This document shows, piece by piece, positions 11,977 to 22,799 of a stretch of 64,000 nucleotides of DNA. The notes below the pieces were generated by a model that was not told the DNA's origin, made no database searches, and saw nothing but the letters and a program-made list of their open reading frames with translations. Each line of letters starts with the position of its first letter. Position 1 is the first letter of the stretch. The position numbers and the translations under genes are program-made. Origin of the DNA: Brachycybe producta (lineage: Eukaryota; Arthropoda; Diplopoda; Playtdesmida; Andrognathidae); assembly GCA_036925085.1 (NCBI GenBank), contig JAUPFP010000005.1, forward strand, positions 5,727,855 to 5,791,854. The letters are read 5' to 3'.

Positions 11977-12062
11977 CTAAGTAGCCAAATTTCAAAAATA
12001 AGTAAATAACAGAAAACAACTTAATAAAATTGTGATTAGTTTGCGTTTCAGAAGCTACTTCA

Positions 12063-12110
12063 AATTGGTTTAGAAACTAGAAGAGTAAATAAATGACTTT
12101 AGAGAATTTA
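12063..12110 (+). repeat. Dispersed GTTTAGAAACTAGAAGAGTAAA motif block
   Basis: The same block, more or less diverged, appears at about 51725, 61730, 61905 and 63465 (plus) and 6415, 10115, 11925 and 26385 (minus). It probably marks a larger, decayed AT-rich repeat family in these introns. Confidence 0.5.
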
Positions 12111-12302
12111 CATGTTCATGTCTTTAAATATAATTCAATTTTAAATTCCAGATTTTTATTTTTCACCTCAAGTTGAACCGAAAAAACTGAAATAAAAAGC
12201 TTATTCTTAAAATTATGACTCTGATCCATTAAGATCCCTACATGTAGAAAAAATTCGCAACTAAAAACTCATTTATCTAATTTTAATAATAATATTCTAT
12301 TT

Positions 12303-12500
12303 ATTTGGCAAAAAGTAGGCAGAAAAAAAAGGATAAAATTGTTTCTTCTTGTCACGTTTAATTACAATCATCAGTCAATAGAAATGTATTCTTGAGAGCC
12401 ATTCTTTATGGCTCTATCTAATTTTCTTTCTCGTTTGTTCTCTTGAACGCGATGGAAAGCAGAAATGTAACAGAAACGCAGATCGAGGCTCGAGACTATG
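12303..12500 (+). mobile_element. Dispersed 'TTGAACGCGAA' repeat, copy 2
   Basis: Begins TTTGGCAAAAAGTAGGCAGA and ends in CTTGAACGCGATGGAAAGCA followed by GAAATGTA. Non-coding. Confidence 0.6.
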
Positions 12501-12745
12501 AGAAATCGCGGATCTGATTGCTCACAGTCCAGATCCGTTCCTCTTTTTTAGCCATTAACAAAAATAAATACATCTGTCGGATCTTGACACCTTGATTCTG
12601 TCTGACCATAGCACAGTATGATGAATGTGTATGCTCTCATTGTCATCTGATCGCTGTTTGTCCATTCACAAACGGATCTGAACTGCCATCAGTACAGATC
12701 TCCTCTGCAGATCTGAACTGACAGATCTGATCTGATCTCACGAGC
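12480..12745. repeat. Cluster of AGATC(T/C)GA words
   Basis: At least eight AGATCTGA/GGATCTGA/GATCCG words in about 260 nt, several overlapping (CAGATCTGATCTGATCTCA). A similar overlap (GATCGGATCAGATCGGATCA) is at 7785-7804. Possibly a decayed satellite or binding-site cluster. Confidence 0.4.
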
Positions 12746-13262
12746 CCATTATTCATCAGACGAATAAATGTTGAATTTCATTTGTCAATCTCGATTCCAT
12801 CGTGAATGGGTACTTTAAATATTGAATTTGAAGTTTTTTCTTGTTTTAATTAATTGCTTTAGCAAAATTACTTGTAAACCACCTTAAAGGTTGAATTCGT
12901 AATAACAAAAAAAAACATTTATAACAAAAAAAAAGCAAGGTATGAAAGCAATTTCCTTTGTTAAAGGCGTAGGAGGAGGGTGTAAGTGTAGATGTGCACA
13001 ACTGAAATAAAAGTTCACTTCAAAAGTATGACAAGAAAAATGGGTTTCTAGCGACAAATGACAACTTTGCGTGACTTTTTCCTGTCTTTCAGTAAAACAT
13101 CGAGGCCAAACAAAGCTAAATTTATCAACTTTCGAGAATAGAAAGAAAACTGTATTAAAAAAAAAGAACGTGCTAGTTGAGAACTAAAGCCAAGGTTTCA
13201 TAAACAGAAAAAGTCAACTGTAAATGCGACTGACAACAGAATTTGTCTAATTTTAATAATCC

Positions 13263-13575
13263 TATACCCTTTATTTGGCAGAAAGATGGCAGAAAAAACT
13301 GAAATTGCCATGCGTAATTACCTTTTATCAGCAAATAGGAAGGCATATGTCAGACACATCATCACTCTGTATAACACCTATTAGTACCATTCTTTCTCCC
13401 ACGCTCTATAAAATAAAACTATTATTGAAGTGTTTTCTAGTGTAATGTGTGAAGACCATTTAACGCAAAAGAAAGCAGAAATGTAGAGAACAAATTTATT
13501 TCTCATTTTTTTTATTTATATTTATATTTTTTGCTTTTTTTCACCCATGTGAAACGCAAGCCCAAAACAGCAGAC
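13263..13575 (+). mobile_element. Dispersed 'TTGAACGCGAA' repeat, copy 3
   Basis: Begins TTATTTGGCAGAAAGATGGC, includes TTTAACGCAAAAGAAAGCAG and ends in a T-rich block followed by CACCCATGTGAAACGCAAGC. One of the more complete copies. Confidence 0.65.
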
Positions 13576-13684
13576 CTGTATCCATTTTCAAAAACTTCCG
13601 AATCTTTACACAGAGCATTGTTAGATGGAATTCTCACTAGAAACTCCATTATAAGTAGAAATGGCCATCCAATGCTTATTAAAT

Positions 13685-13810
13685 AAATAAGAGCTAGAAC
13701 TGATGCCCATATTTGTGGTCTTTCTTTCTAATTGTATTTAGACTATGGAATTCTTTTCCAGCACATAGTTCTGTTTTAGGACCAAATTCAATTTGATGAT
13801 GATGTCTAAA
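13685..13810 (-). mobile_element. Dispersed repeat S, copy 1 (coding-like relic)
   Basis: The minus strand shares about 90 nt with 25797-25890. The aligned frame reads GPKTELCAGKEFHSLNTIRK here and GPKTELCVVREFHSLNTFGK in the other copy, so an ancestral frame, perhaps a retrotransposon, may underlie both. Confidence 0.5.
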
Positions 13811-14876
13811 TAACAACCACTTATGAATGAAAATTGTCCCCCTGCCACATGGCTCTCGAGCTGATCGCAGGTGTACTGAGTTAAAATGAATTTAAAGCAG
13901 TGTCCTACTATAAAGGTTGCTGCATACATTACAGAAAAGGAGATACGTGAAAAGAACTACATAATGGCAAAGCCATTCTAAATTCATTCAATCAAAGGCT
14001 ATTTTTGACGTCATTCTGGCTCCACTAATCAGGGAGCAAAAACTAGAAAAGTGACAATTTTAAACCCCACGCTTGACTAAAGAAAGAAACATCATAAAAA
14101 CAAACCATAATTTTGTACCAATAACATAAAATATCTTCTCACACACAAAAAAGTAATAAGAAATGATTGTCAGGTAACGATTAAGATGAACACATTGGTG
14201 GCGTGATGCTAAACAATTTCAAGAACAAAAAAAAATGCCAACGCCTTATTTTTTCTTGCTGATTTTCTCTTCCAGAAAAAAAAAATCGGTGCTAATACCA
14301 AATCAATTGTTATTAAAAGAAAATCACCTTTTGGGATTTCTGAATGGTTATTTTTCTCGTACACAAACAGAAAGAATATTAGCAAAATAAACTGCCCATA
14401 AGAAATCATTATCTAAAGAGAATTTTCTTTTTTTTTTTTTAAATTTGACAGGAAAAGAAAATGGTAACAAAACAGGCGATATCGAAATTAAGAAAACACA
14501 ATACATATAAAAAGCCTACAGTATCTGTAGCAACGTATTGTTTCACATTATTTCTCGTTAAATTAGAAATTTGACTGATGGAAATCGCAAACACCATTTC
14601 TACAGTATCTTCATGCAAAATAAATTGCTTGTGAAACTTCTGAATATATTTTAATAAAATCAAAAATTTTATGTATAAAAATCTTGAAAACTTTATTATT
14701 TCTATTATTTCGACTGGTATCTTTGGACTAACTAAATATTTTTAAAAATATTTTAACTTTAATGGGTTCTTGGATATTGTTGTTTAGATTCAAATTCAGT
14801 CATCTACTTTCTAATTTAATTGTTTAATATCGATCAGAATGTAACATGAAACAAATAGCCAATACAACCACAACCA

Positions 14877-15444
14877 GGACCCTATTCCACAAAAAGTATG
14901 GACTAATAATTACTAGGGAATTCACTTGTAAATTCGACTAATATAAAATAGTGTGTTTCTTAAAACCATTACTCGCAACTAGTAATTTATTACTCCATAC
15001 TTTACAATTTACTAGACAATCTTTTGAAATCACATTGTTTCGTTCCACAAAAGTACTAGTTAGTATCTGCATTTCTCGTGTAATTAGTAATTACTAACAT
15101 ATTGTTTACAGGTAAATGGAGTGTTGTGAAAAACAAAATTGAGTGAATAATTTGTTGCTTTTTGAAAGTCAAACATTAAAAACTTCCTCCAACACCTTAC
15201 CTTTGTCATTTTTTGTCAATTTGACACAAAAACTGTCAAATAAATTATCTAAGTTAGCTTCAATGTTTGACGCTATTTTGTAATACTTGTAGCAGAAACT
15301 TGTAGTAGTTGTAGTTATTAGTGAAATCTACATGCAGTGTCAGTTTCCAAGTGGAACTCGATATTATTAAGAACCTATTTACAGATACCATTACTTGTAA
15401 CTTGTAATTTTATTACTCTAGTATAGTTTTGTGGAATAGGCCCC
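14877..15444. mobile_element. MITE with GGNCCTATTCCACAAAA ends
   Basis: Left end GGACCCTATTCCACAAAAAG and right end (RC) GGGGCCTATTCCACAAAACT form a clear terminal inverted repeat. Subterminal ACTAGTAATTTATTACT-type words recur near both ends. No transposase frame. Confidence 0.75.
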
Positions 15445-15499
15445 AACTGGTGATCAGAGTATTGTGCACCTTATGCTGGTGGCACCTTTGTATATAGAC

Positions 15500-16059
15500 T
15501 AGCATTTCTCAAAGTTATGCCGTTTGTGTACCACTTCATGGATGGTCAAAACACATGGACCACCACTGATCCAGTATTGCAAATTGGGGTTCTAATGCTA
15601 GACAGCAGTATAATACCCTAAACTAAATCACACAAATGGTATTTAGATATGAAACAAGAGATGAATATGTTAAGTTTCCAGTAGCTAAAAAGAAACAGAC
15701 AAAGGATGTGCATGTGCCGTAAGGCTCTTCTTCCCCCCACCAGAGAGAAATAACTCTTGATTCGATCACGAAAATACTTGCAGTCTCGCACAACTCGATT
15801 GTCTGGTGGCTAGTTAACTTGCTAAACATTTTTGGCATTTTTTGCCTTTAGAATCAAAAATAATTTAAGATGAATGCAAAAAAAAATTGCAATTAGATAT
15901 AGCAACTATCATTTCCATTGAGCGGAAGTGAATTATGCAAAAGGAAAACATTAACTTAAATTCGCTTTCCCCCACTGAAATCATCAAAGACCATGTGAAC
16001 CACCTTTTCGACGGTCGCACACCACCGGTGTTATGCATACCACACTTTTAGAAACAATG
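15500..16059. mobile_element. hAT-type relic with 8-bp target duplication
   Basis: Ends TAGCATTTCTCAAAGTTATG and (RC) CATTGTTTCTAAAAGTGTGG, flanked by ATATAGAC (15492-15499) and ATATAGAT (16060-16067). Interior shows GTACCACTTCATGG and GACCACCACTGATCC near the left end. Non-coding. Confidence 0.7.
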
Positions 16060-16434
16060 ATATAGATTCGTTATGTAGCTACAAAAATAGAAGGGTTCTT
16101 TCAAAGTTTTTCTTTTTTATTAAAGCAGATAGATAGTTTAACATCTTCGCATTTTAAGGCTAGTTTATTTTTCCCAAGTTGTCGATTGCAGTTTGTGGCA
16201 TATTTTATGAAACAACTGGGTCTAGTATGTACCAAAAAAAAAAGGAAAAAAAAAACATGCTACCATGTAAAGCAGCAGGTATAATGTAGCAGCTACGTAC
16301 AGTATACTGAAAACTTATACCATAGAGAAATACCAAACGCCACACAATTTAGTGCAGGCAGAGAAAATTGTATTGAAATGAAAAGTCGAAGAATCAGCAA
16401 TACATTTTGACTATTTCAATGCATGTAATTAATT

Positions 16435-16478
16435 TCTCTCTCTCTCTCTCTCTCTCTCCCTCTCTCTCTCTCTCTCTT
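16435..16478. repeat. (CT)n microsatellite
   Basis: About 22 CT units with one CCC interruption. Confidence 0.95.
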
Positions 16479-17099
16479 TTCTCTTCTGTGAACTGATCTT
16501 GGAAGAATATAATGGACCCACATCTCACAATAGTAAGAGAAAATACTCTTTAAGAAAAAGCGATAGAAAAGTGAATTGGAATGGAGGAAAATGGTGGGGT
16601 GGTAACAAAAAAAGAGGGAGTGAACCACTTTTAATTCACATTTTGAGAATTGCCTTTGCCTCCTCTCTCTCTCTCTCACACTTCCTCCTCCTACCCAATT
16701 CAGAAGATATAGCCCCACACTACATCAACGCTGTAAAATGGTGCTACTACTTATTTGAAAGAAAAAGTACGCAAAGATGATGATACTGGGTACAAAATAG
16801 AACGCGAAGGAAGAAAGGTGGGGGGGGGGCAATTTTAAAGCTAATGAACTCCCTCTCATTTCTCACCGATCTTAAATTTGCATCTTGCAATTTCAAAATA
16901 GACTTTCAAACAGTTTAAGTAACTAAGTCAACTGTCTTATTCTGAAAGTGGCATAGAAAAGTCTGTTATTCAAAATGACTAAGATTATGCTCATTTTATA
17001 ATGAAAATAAGATTATCTTGATGCACACATACACACACAGCCAAGTTAGCTGAGCCAATACATTCTTATACTCTACAATTATCCCATCGTTTCAACTGA

Positions 17100-17745
17100 T
17101 AGCAGTTTGGTCGAGAGTTTGGTTTTCTAATTAGTGAATGTCACGTGACGAACTGTATCATAGGACAAAAAAGAGATAATTTGCTCTGATCACTCAATAA
17201 AGCCAAACAGACACATAACACCGTCATCATTTATGACGTGCACAATATCCGACACACGTCGTGGTCATCAACTGTTGCAGCCATGCAAGTTCCATGAACA
17301 CCATTTTAAATGGAGACAAGTAAAGGATGCATTTCAGATCGCCTAGCTTTCCTGCATAAATAAAAACATTTTAAGCTGTGTATATATTTGAGCACGAAAG
17401 CGAACAAGGAAGGGTAAGGACACACGCACGAGTATGCTTCATGCATGAAAATGTTCATCCAGAATGATTTAACGAACGAGGCAGCACAAGGAGACGATTC
17501 AAGAATGCCTCCGTTATTCTAGAAACACTTTGATAATTTGAAAATATGGATATTTATCAAACTGGTGTCTGGTTTGCATACAGTGAACCAAATGCCTCGG
17601 ATCGAGGCATGTGCTATTGAACAAAAACCTTCCATACACCAAACGACTTCTTTCCTTTAAAACAAAATCGACATTGAGTAGCTTGAATTCGCAGCAAATC
17701 GACATGACCTGAGGCAGTTTGGCTTGCTTAAGATCGACAAATATA
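17100..17745. other. Higher-complexity unique stretch with palindromic CACGTG
   Basis: Less AT-rich and lacking homopolymers or recognisable repeats. Contains the 10-bp palindrome GTCACGTGAC (17140-17149, an E-box/CLEAR-type core) and GATGACGTGCAC-like motifs. A 63-codon minus-strand frame (17514-17705) lacks splice support. It may be regulatory; nothing proves it. Confidence 0.3.
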
Positions 17746-17753
17746 TACTAAAG

Positions 17754-18009
17754 CATTGTTTCTCAAACTGTGATCCGTGGTGTGTCAGGTGTTCCACAGA
17801 CGGGACCATAAAAAACAAGTTAAGTTAACAATAAGTCTCTCATATAACCGCCACTGTGCTCTAATATCAGGCTAATGGAGTGCGCCCCAATACTGGCTAA
17901 AGCCTACTTGCCTTGGTGCACGTGCAGTAAGGTGAGTGGCCCGCATCTGCTTCGACAGCAGAAATATCTAGCGATTCACCATTGAGGAAAAAAAGTATGA
18001 GAAACACTG
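17754..18009. mobile_element. hAT-type MITE (TTTCTCAAACTGTG ends)
   Basis: Left end CATTGTTTCTCAAACTGTGA and right end (RC) CAGTGTTTCTCATACTTTTT. Flanks TACTAAAG and CACTAAAT share ACTAAA, consistent with an aged 8-bp duplication. Related to 31378-31830. Confidence 0.75.
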
Positions 18010-18119
18010 CACTAAATCATCAGTGTGTCCCTCACCCTTCCTTGTTCGCGTTCTATGCATATGTATAGCGTATATGAACCGGAAGCTTTAAGTAGCAACA
18101 CCCTATCAATGCAGTGTTC

Positions 18120-18345
18120 TCTCTGCAGCCAGCAAACGTTTAAAAAGGCAAGAGTTTTCTCAGCTCTACAGCTTGCCAAATGACTCCCACTTAAGGCCAT
18201 CTAGCATGGAGATTATACTGTCAGAATACATGTATTTTGCCTTTAGCACACAACCTTACTGCCTTATAATGTATTATTTTTTTATTTCATGTATTAAATT
18301 AATTCTAAATGGATTCCAAATTGGCAAAAAGTATTCTAAATAAGA
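18120..18345 (+). mobile_element. Dispersed repeat S, copy 3 (3' part)
   Basis: GCAGCCAGCAAACGTTTAAA, AATACATGTATTTTGCC and a TTCATGTATTAAATT block align in order with 25985-26140. No intact frame. Confidence 0.45.
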
Positions 18346-18419
18346 GGCCAGTAAAAGAGTATGCAACAAAATGGCGTGTCCAGTGCCATCCCGTTTCTTT
18401 GTGTCAATGACTGACCTTA

Positions 18420-18525
18420 CAGAAACCTCGACATGTAGGGCCTTCTCCAACTATACAGTATATTTCACACTTCTTCTTGTAACAACCTTTACAACTGAGC
18501 TACGAAACAAAATCAGTTCATTACA
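18420..18525 (-). mobile_element. Possible tRNA-derived SINE relic
   Basis: The minus strand contains CGTAGCTCAGTTGTAAAGG, close to a tRNA A box, and about 70 nt downstream GTCGAGGTTTCTG, a poor B box. Spacing is longer than in a tRNA, so this is at best a decayed SINE head and not a tRNA gene. Confidence 0.3.
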
Positions 18526-18529
18526 ATTA

Positions 18530-19370
18530 ACTGCATTATAACACAACAAACATTATTTTTAAAATGTGTGTACAGTATATACCGTTTGTTAATTGCACAA
18601 AAATGTTTTATGTACAACAAATGACCCCATAAATGAAAATGCTATTACCACGCATACAACAGTACCAAAAATGGACATCAATTAATTCTCAACCGAGATG
18701 AGCAGTCTAATGGCGTCAACATTACATGAATAATAAAAGAGTTTCTAACACGACATTCCATACACAGTATATACACTGTACTGTGTCAGTATAATGTAGA
18801 AATATAAAAGGTGTGAATGTATGAGAAGACATCATCAATGTGTGTCATGTGTATCATTTATGCGGCAGTTTTACAGACTTGAATTAAGTCATCTAAACAG
18901 ATTGGACAAATGTTCGTGGTATAACAAGAGTAACAAAAAATTGAAATGTGGGTCGGGGGACAAAATTAAGGCGTAACAGACAAACACACGTACATAAAGA
19001 CTGTGTGTGTGTGTGTGTATGTGTGAATGTAAGAAAGTAGGAGTGAAATTAATTTTTGATGAAAAACGTCAAAAAATACATATACACACGAATACAGTAT
19101 GTTCCAGAACCAATGTCCCTCGATCTGTTACCAAAATATAAAAAGAGTGGCCATTGCTAAATTGTTTAAAATTGAATATTTCAGACGTGATGCTACAAAT
19201 TTTAACTTTTCCGTTGATTGTTAGCAACATATTAAACTGTGTATGTACAAAACAAAAAATTAAACAAATCAGTAACAATTTATAAGTTATTGAATTTAAA
19301 AAAACTGAAGTTTGAATTGTCTTTCGTTCTTTTTTTCTTAAACATTTTTATTATTAATTCAGTTTCTTAT
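18530..19370. other. AT-rich intron with short (GT)n
   Basis: A 17-bp GT run lies at 19002-19018; nothing else supported. Confidence 0.6.
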
Positions 19371-19377
19371 TTAATTA

Positions 19378-19790
19378 CAGCGAAAACCGTATAATAAGAA
19401 AACAGATAACACAAGAAATCGGATAACACGAAATATATTTTCAGTACGATCAATTATACCTTTTATCTGAATCTAAAATGTTAAATGCGTTTAAATGATA
19501 AACATGTTCTACATAGGCCTTGGTTAAACACAAACAAAATATCGAATTTAATATATTTATTTAATAATATCTCCACATGTTGCATTAATAATTAAATATA
19601 TTAAATTTGTATTGCAATATAATGGTCTGTCCTTAACTGAACACCGTATAATTCAACTAAACACATTTAACTTGAATGCATTTAGCTCAAGTGTAGATAT
19701 AAGGTAGAAGAATAGCACACGAAATTCGTTTAACATGAAAAAATATTCTCGTCCCTCACATTTCGTATTAAACAGTTTCTACTTTATATA
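19378..19790. mobile_element. pogo/Tigger-like MITE
   Basis: Left end CAGCGAAAACCGTATAATAA and right end (RC) AAGTAGAAACTGTTTAATAC are degenerate inverted repeats beside TA. Internal CCTTAACTGAACACCGTATA repeats end-like words. No transposase frame. Confidence 0.45.
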
Positions 19791-19799
19791 GCTATTTAT

Positions 19800-22560
19800 T
19801 TCATTTTCTTTTTAAATACATTTGGAAATGTTGTAACTTTTATAATTTCTGAGATGTTCAATTTTAAACAATGATTCAACTATGTCATCCAAGTATATTT
19901 TGATAATAAACTGAAACGTTGGTTCTAAGACATACTGTATATGTCTAAGACACAAGAAAAAAGTCTATAAGAAGGAATCAACTCAGTAGAAAACGGATTC
20001 AAAAGGGGAGTCTCAAAACGTGCATTATTCAATGAAAACAAGAGTTGGAAAAAAGAAGAAGAAAAAAAAAAAACTAGCATGTTCCAAAAATTCTTGTTAT
20101 ATTATATAGAAAAAGGAAATAGATTTTCCACTGGGAAAAAGACAGGACATTTGAAGGCACGTGTATATCACACAACACGTAAATAAAAAAAAAATGTTGT
20201 CTTGTTATTGCATTTATAAACCACATTCGTGTATTCTTCATGGCATTTCTAAATTAAAATTGCATACAAGTTGAATCAATGTCACTGTTGTAACATTGCT
20301 CTATCTTAGTTTTATATTCTCTCTCCAATCTCCCATTGTGTTGTTGTTGTTGCGTGTTGTTGGATAATATTAATGGAGTTGTTGTATGTTAAGTGTATTT
20401 GACCAGGTAACATTTGGTTTTACCAGGTAATGACCATTTAGTCAAATTTTATCACGCTTTTGGTCCTCTACATGTATAGGCACGTACTACTGGCTATAAA
20501 ATCTTAGGTCAGCAATATCCTGCATCCGCGCTTCACTCTCCACATCCAACATTTTTTCTAGCAGCAAGCGCAGCGAGCCAAAAAAATTAACATGCACACG
20601 TTTGAAATTTAAGTAGCTGTTCTTTTTTTTAAACGTAAATTTAATTTCAGAGTTATTTATGAAAGGCTCTCGACGGCTACCCAATTTTGAAAAGTTCCCA
20701 AGAGCTTCACAGTTTCTGTATGCTTAGGAGGAGGCTTCTTCGTTTTAAGAGGTCCAAGAGGCTACACAGTTCCGGGATGTTCCTACGGGCCTTCCTGTTT
20801 ATAGCGGCTTCAGGGGTGTCGCGGCTTCGAGAATTTTCTGTTATCTTCACAATTTCGAGAACCCCCGCAACACTTCACAACACATAAAACACATGTTACA
20901 TGCACTACTCAGCACTGTATAAAAGTGAATGTTTATTATTTGTATTATTGTACCGGTGCAAGCGGTACTGGGCCAGTACGTGCCTATATATACAGAAAGT
21001 GTACCTGTAGCCCAACCAGTGGTGTTTTGAAGGGTATACACGAGTATATGGCATATATTCACCACCAAATTTTATGCTTTGTAATAAAAAAATTACTATA
21101 GTTTGAAAATCGCTGAAGAAAATGATAAATAAATGTTTAGTACAGGAGAAAATAAAAGTTAAGTAAATGACGTAACTTTGTGATTAAAGATAGTTACATG
21201 CAACAAAAAAATGTTGCTCGCTACGCTTGTTGAATAGTCTAAATTAGGGAAAGTGACACATTTAATGCAGACAAAAAATTCCCCTTGCAAATAATTTAAA
21301 GGGGTTCCCCCGGCGTTTATGCATTTCCATGATGCCCTAGTAATGGTTTTCTCCGGGTCATTTCCCCCTCCCCCTAGTTTATCCTTGCACCATTGTCCAC
21401 CCAATATTATAACCACCGGAAAATTTTAGACTACAACACAGGTCCCAATTTTGGCAATAAAAACCAGGAAAATGCTTAATATTTCAGGTGAAAATACGGC
21501 GTTGAAGATACATTCTGAAATTCACTTCACGTTTATTAATGTTTTGTGCACCACCATCATTGCTGACAAGTGAAGTCCTAGTCATTTTTGAACCACATTG
21601 TACACAGAAAAAAAAATAATTAGCAAAAGATTCTAGATCACTATCAAACGGTTTTAAGAAGAAAAAAAAATCCCCAAAGGAAGACAATAAAAAAGTAGAC
21701 TAGAAGGCACACACAAAAAAAAACGAAAGAAATAGCAGACAGATCTATCGATGTCATCGATCGCTCGGCAATTGTGTAATTTGGACTCCCCCCAATCGTA
21801 AACATTGCAAAATTAATGGCTTTGCAATTATTGGCGATTGCACAAGAGTGCTGAGCAAATGCACCTTTTTATACGCTCGTATTTCTTTCTCTCTATTCCA
21901 CCCCCTCCCCACCCCCACTTTTATATGGTTCTATTATATACCATCTTAAAACGTGAAATCCCTCCCCATACATTTCGTGATCACAGCCGATCTCTTCTTG
22001 ATAAACAAACAACCAGAGTGATCTGTTCAGTTTATAGTCAAGAAACATCATGAATGATGGACACTATATAGATCTCCTCTTTTTTTTTGATAAAAAAAAG
22101 ACTCCAACCCATCCAATTGCGCCATATTCCACTCCCCCAAAATGTAGTCTACCTCTCTGACACACGAACTGAATCACATTTGAATTTGTCTATATAGGCC
22201 TAAGAGGAGTGTCTCTCAGTTTATCATTCCCTCGCCCCCCAATCCCCCACCACCAAACTCTCCAAAGAAAAACCATACTTAATTATACATGTTGAAATAA
22301 AAGAGAGACTTAGAAAAAGAGAACAAAAATATAGAGAAACATTGCCATTTCGTGACGAATGCAATAAATGTTGTAGAAAAACCACGAAAAAAGTGGGAGA
22401 AAAACTTTTCTTCTCAATAAAAGAAATGATTCGCAAAATTACTAACCACCAAAAAATTAGCCCCAACTAAAAACATATGTCTGTTTGTAACGTTAAAAAA
22501 ATCGATTCATTTGCATCATTCACAGTAAATATATGTCTTAAAAAAAACTTTTAAAAAATC
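19800..22560. other. Mixed intron
   Basis: 20500-20890 is GC-richer with an unrecognised plus-strand frame (20687-20887) and no splice support. The remainder is AT-rich. A short CCAGGTAA direct repeat lies at 20404 and 20429. Confidence 0.5.
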
Positions 22561-22576
22561 AGCATTCTTGACTAAA

Positions 22577-22796
22577 GCGACGATCACACTATTTTTCGAG
22601 CAAGATTTCGTGCAAGAATTAAGTTCAATATTACTATGAATCTTTCAATGTTTCGAGCAAGAAAACGAAGATGAGCGTTTTCCTTTTTTTTTTTTAAGTC
22701 TTGCCAAGAGTATTATCGCATTGCATGGCAACTACAATTAATTGAAGGCCACATTACAGAGAATCTTGCGATAAATATTGTCAATGTGATCGCCGC
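22577..22796. mobile_element. MITE, 220 bp, GCGNCGATCACA ends
   Basis: Left GCGACGATCACACTATTTTT and right (RC) GCGGCGATCACATTGACAAT, followed by paired CAAGATT words, give about 35-bp imperfect terminal inverted repeats. Confidence 0.7.
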
Positions 22797-22799
22797 ATA

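Noticed and set aside
15213-15244. 32-nt GT-AG segment with a good donor on the minus strand
   Set aside because: Lies inside the MITE at 14877-15444.
17514-17705. 63-codon minus-strand ORF with ordinary composition
   Set aside because: No splice support and no recognisable motif; one such frame is expected by chance in this stretch.
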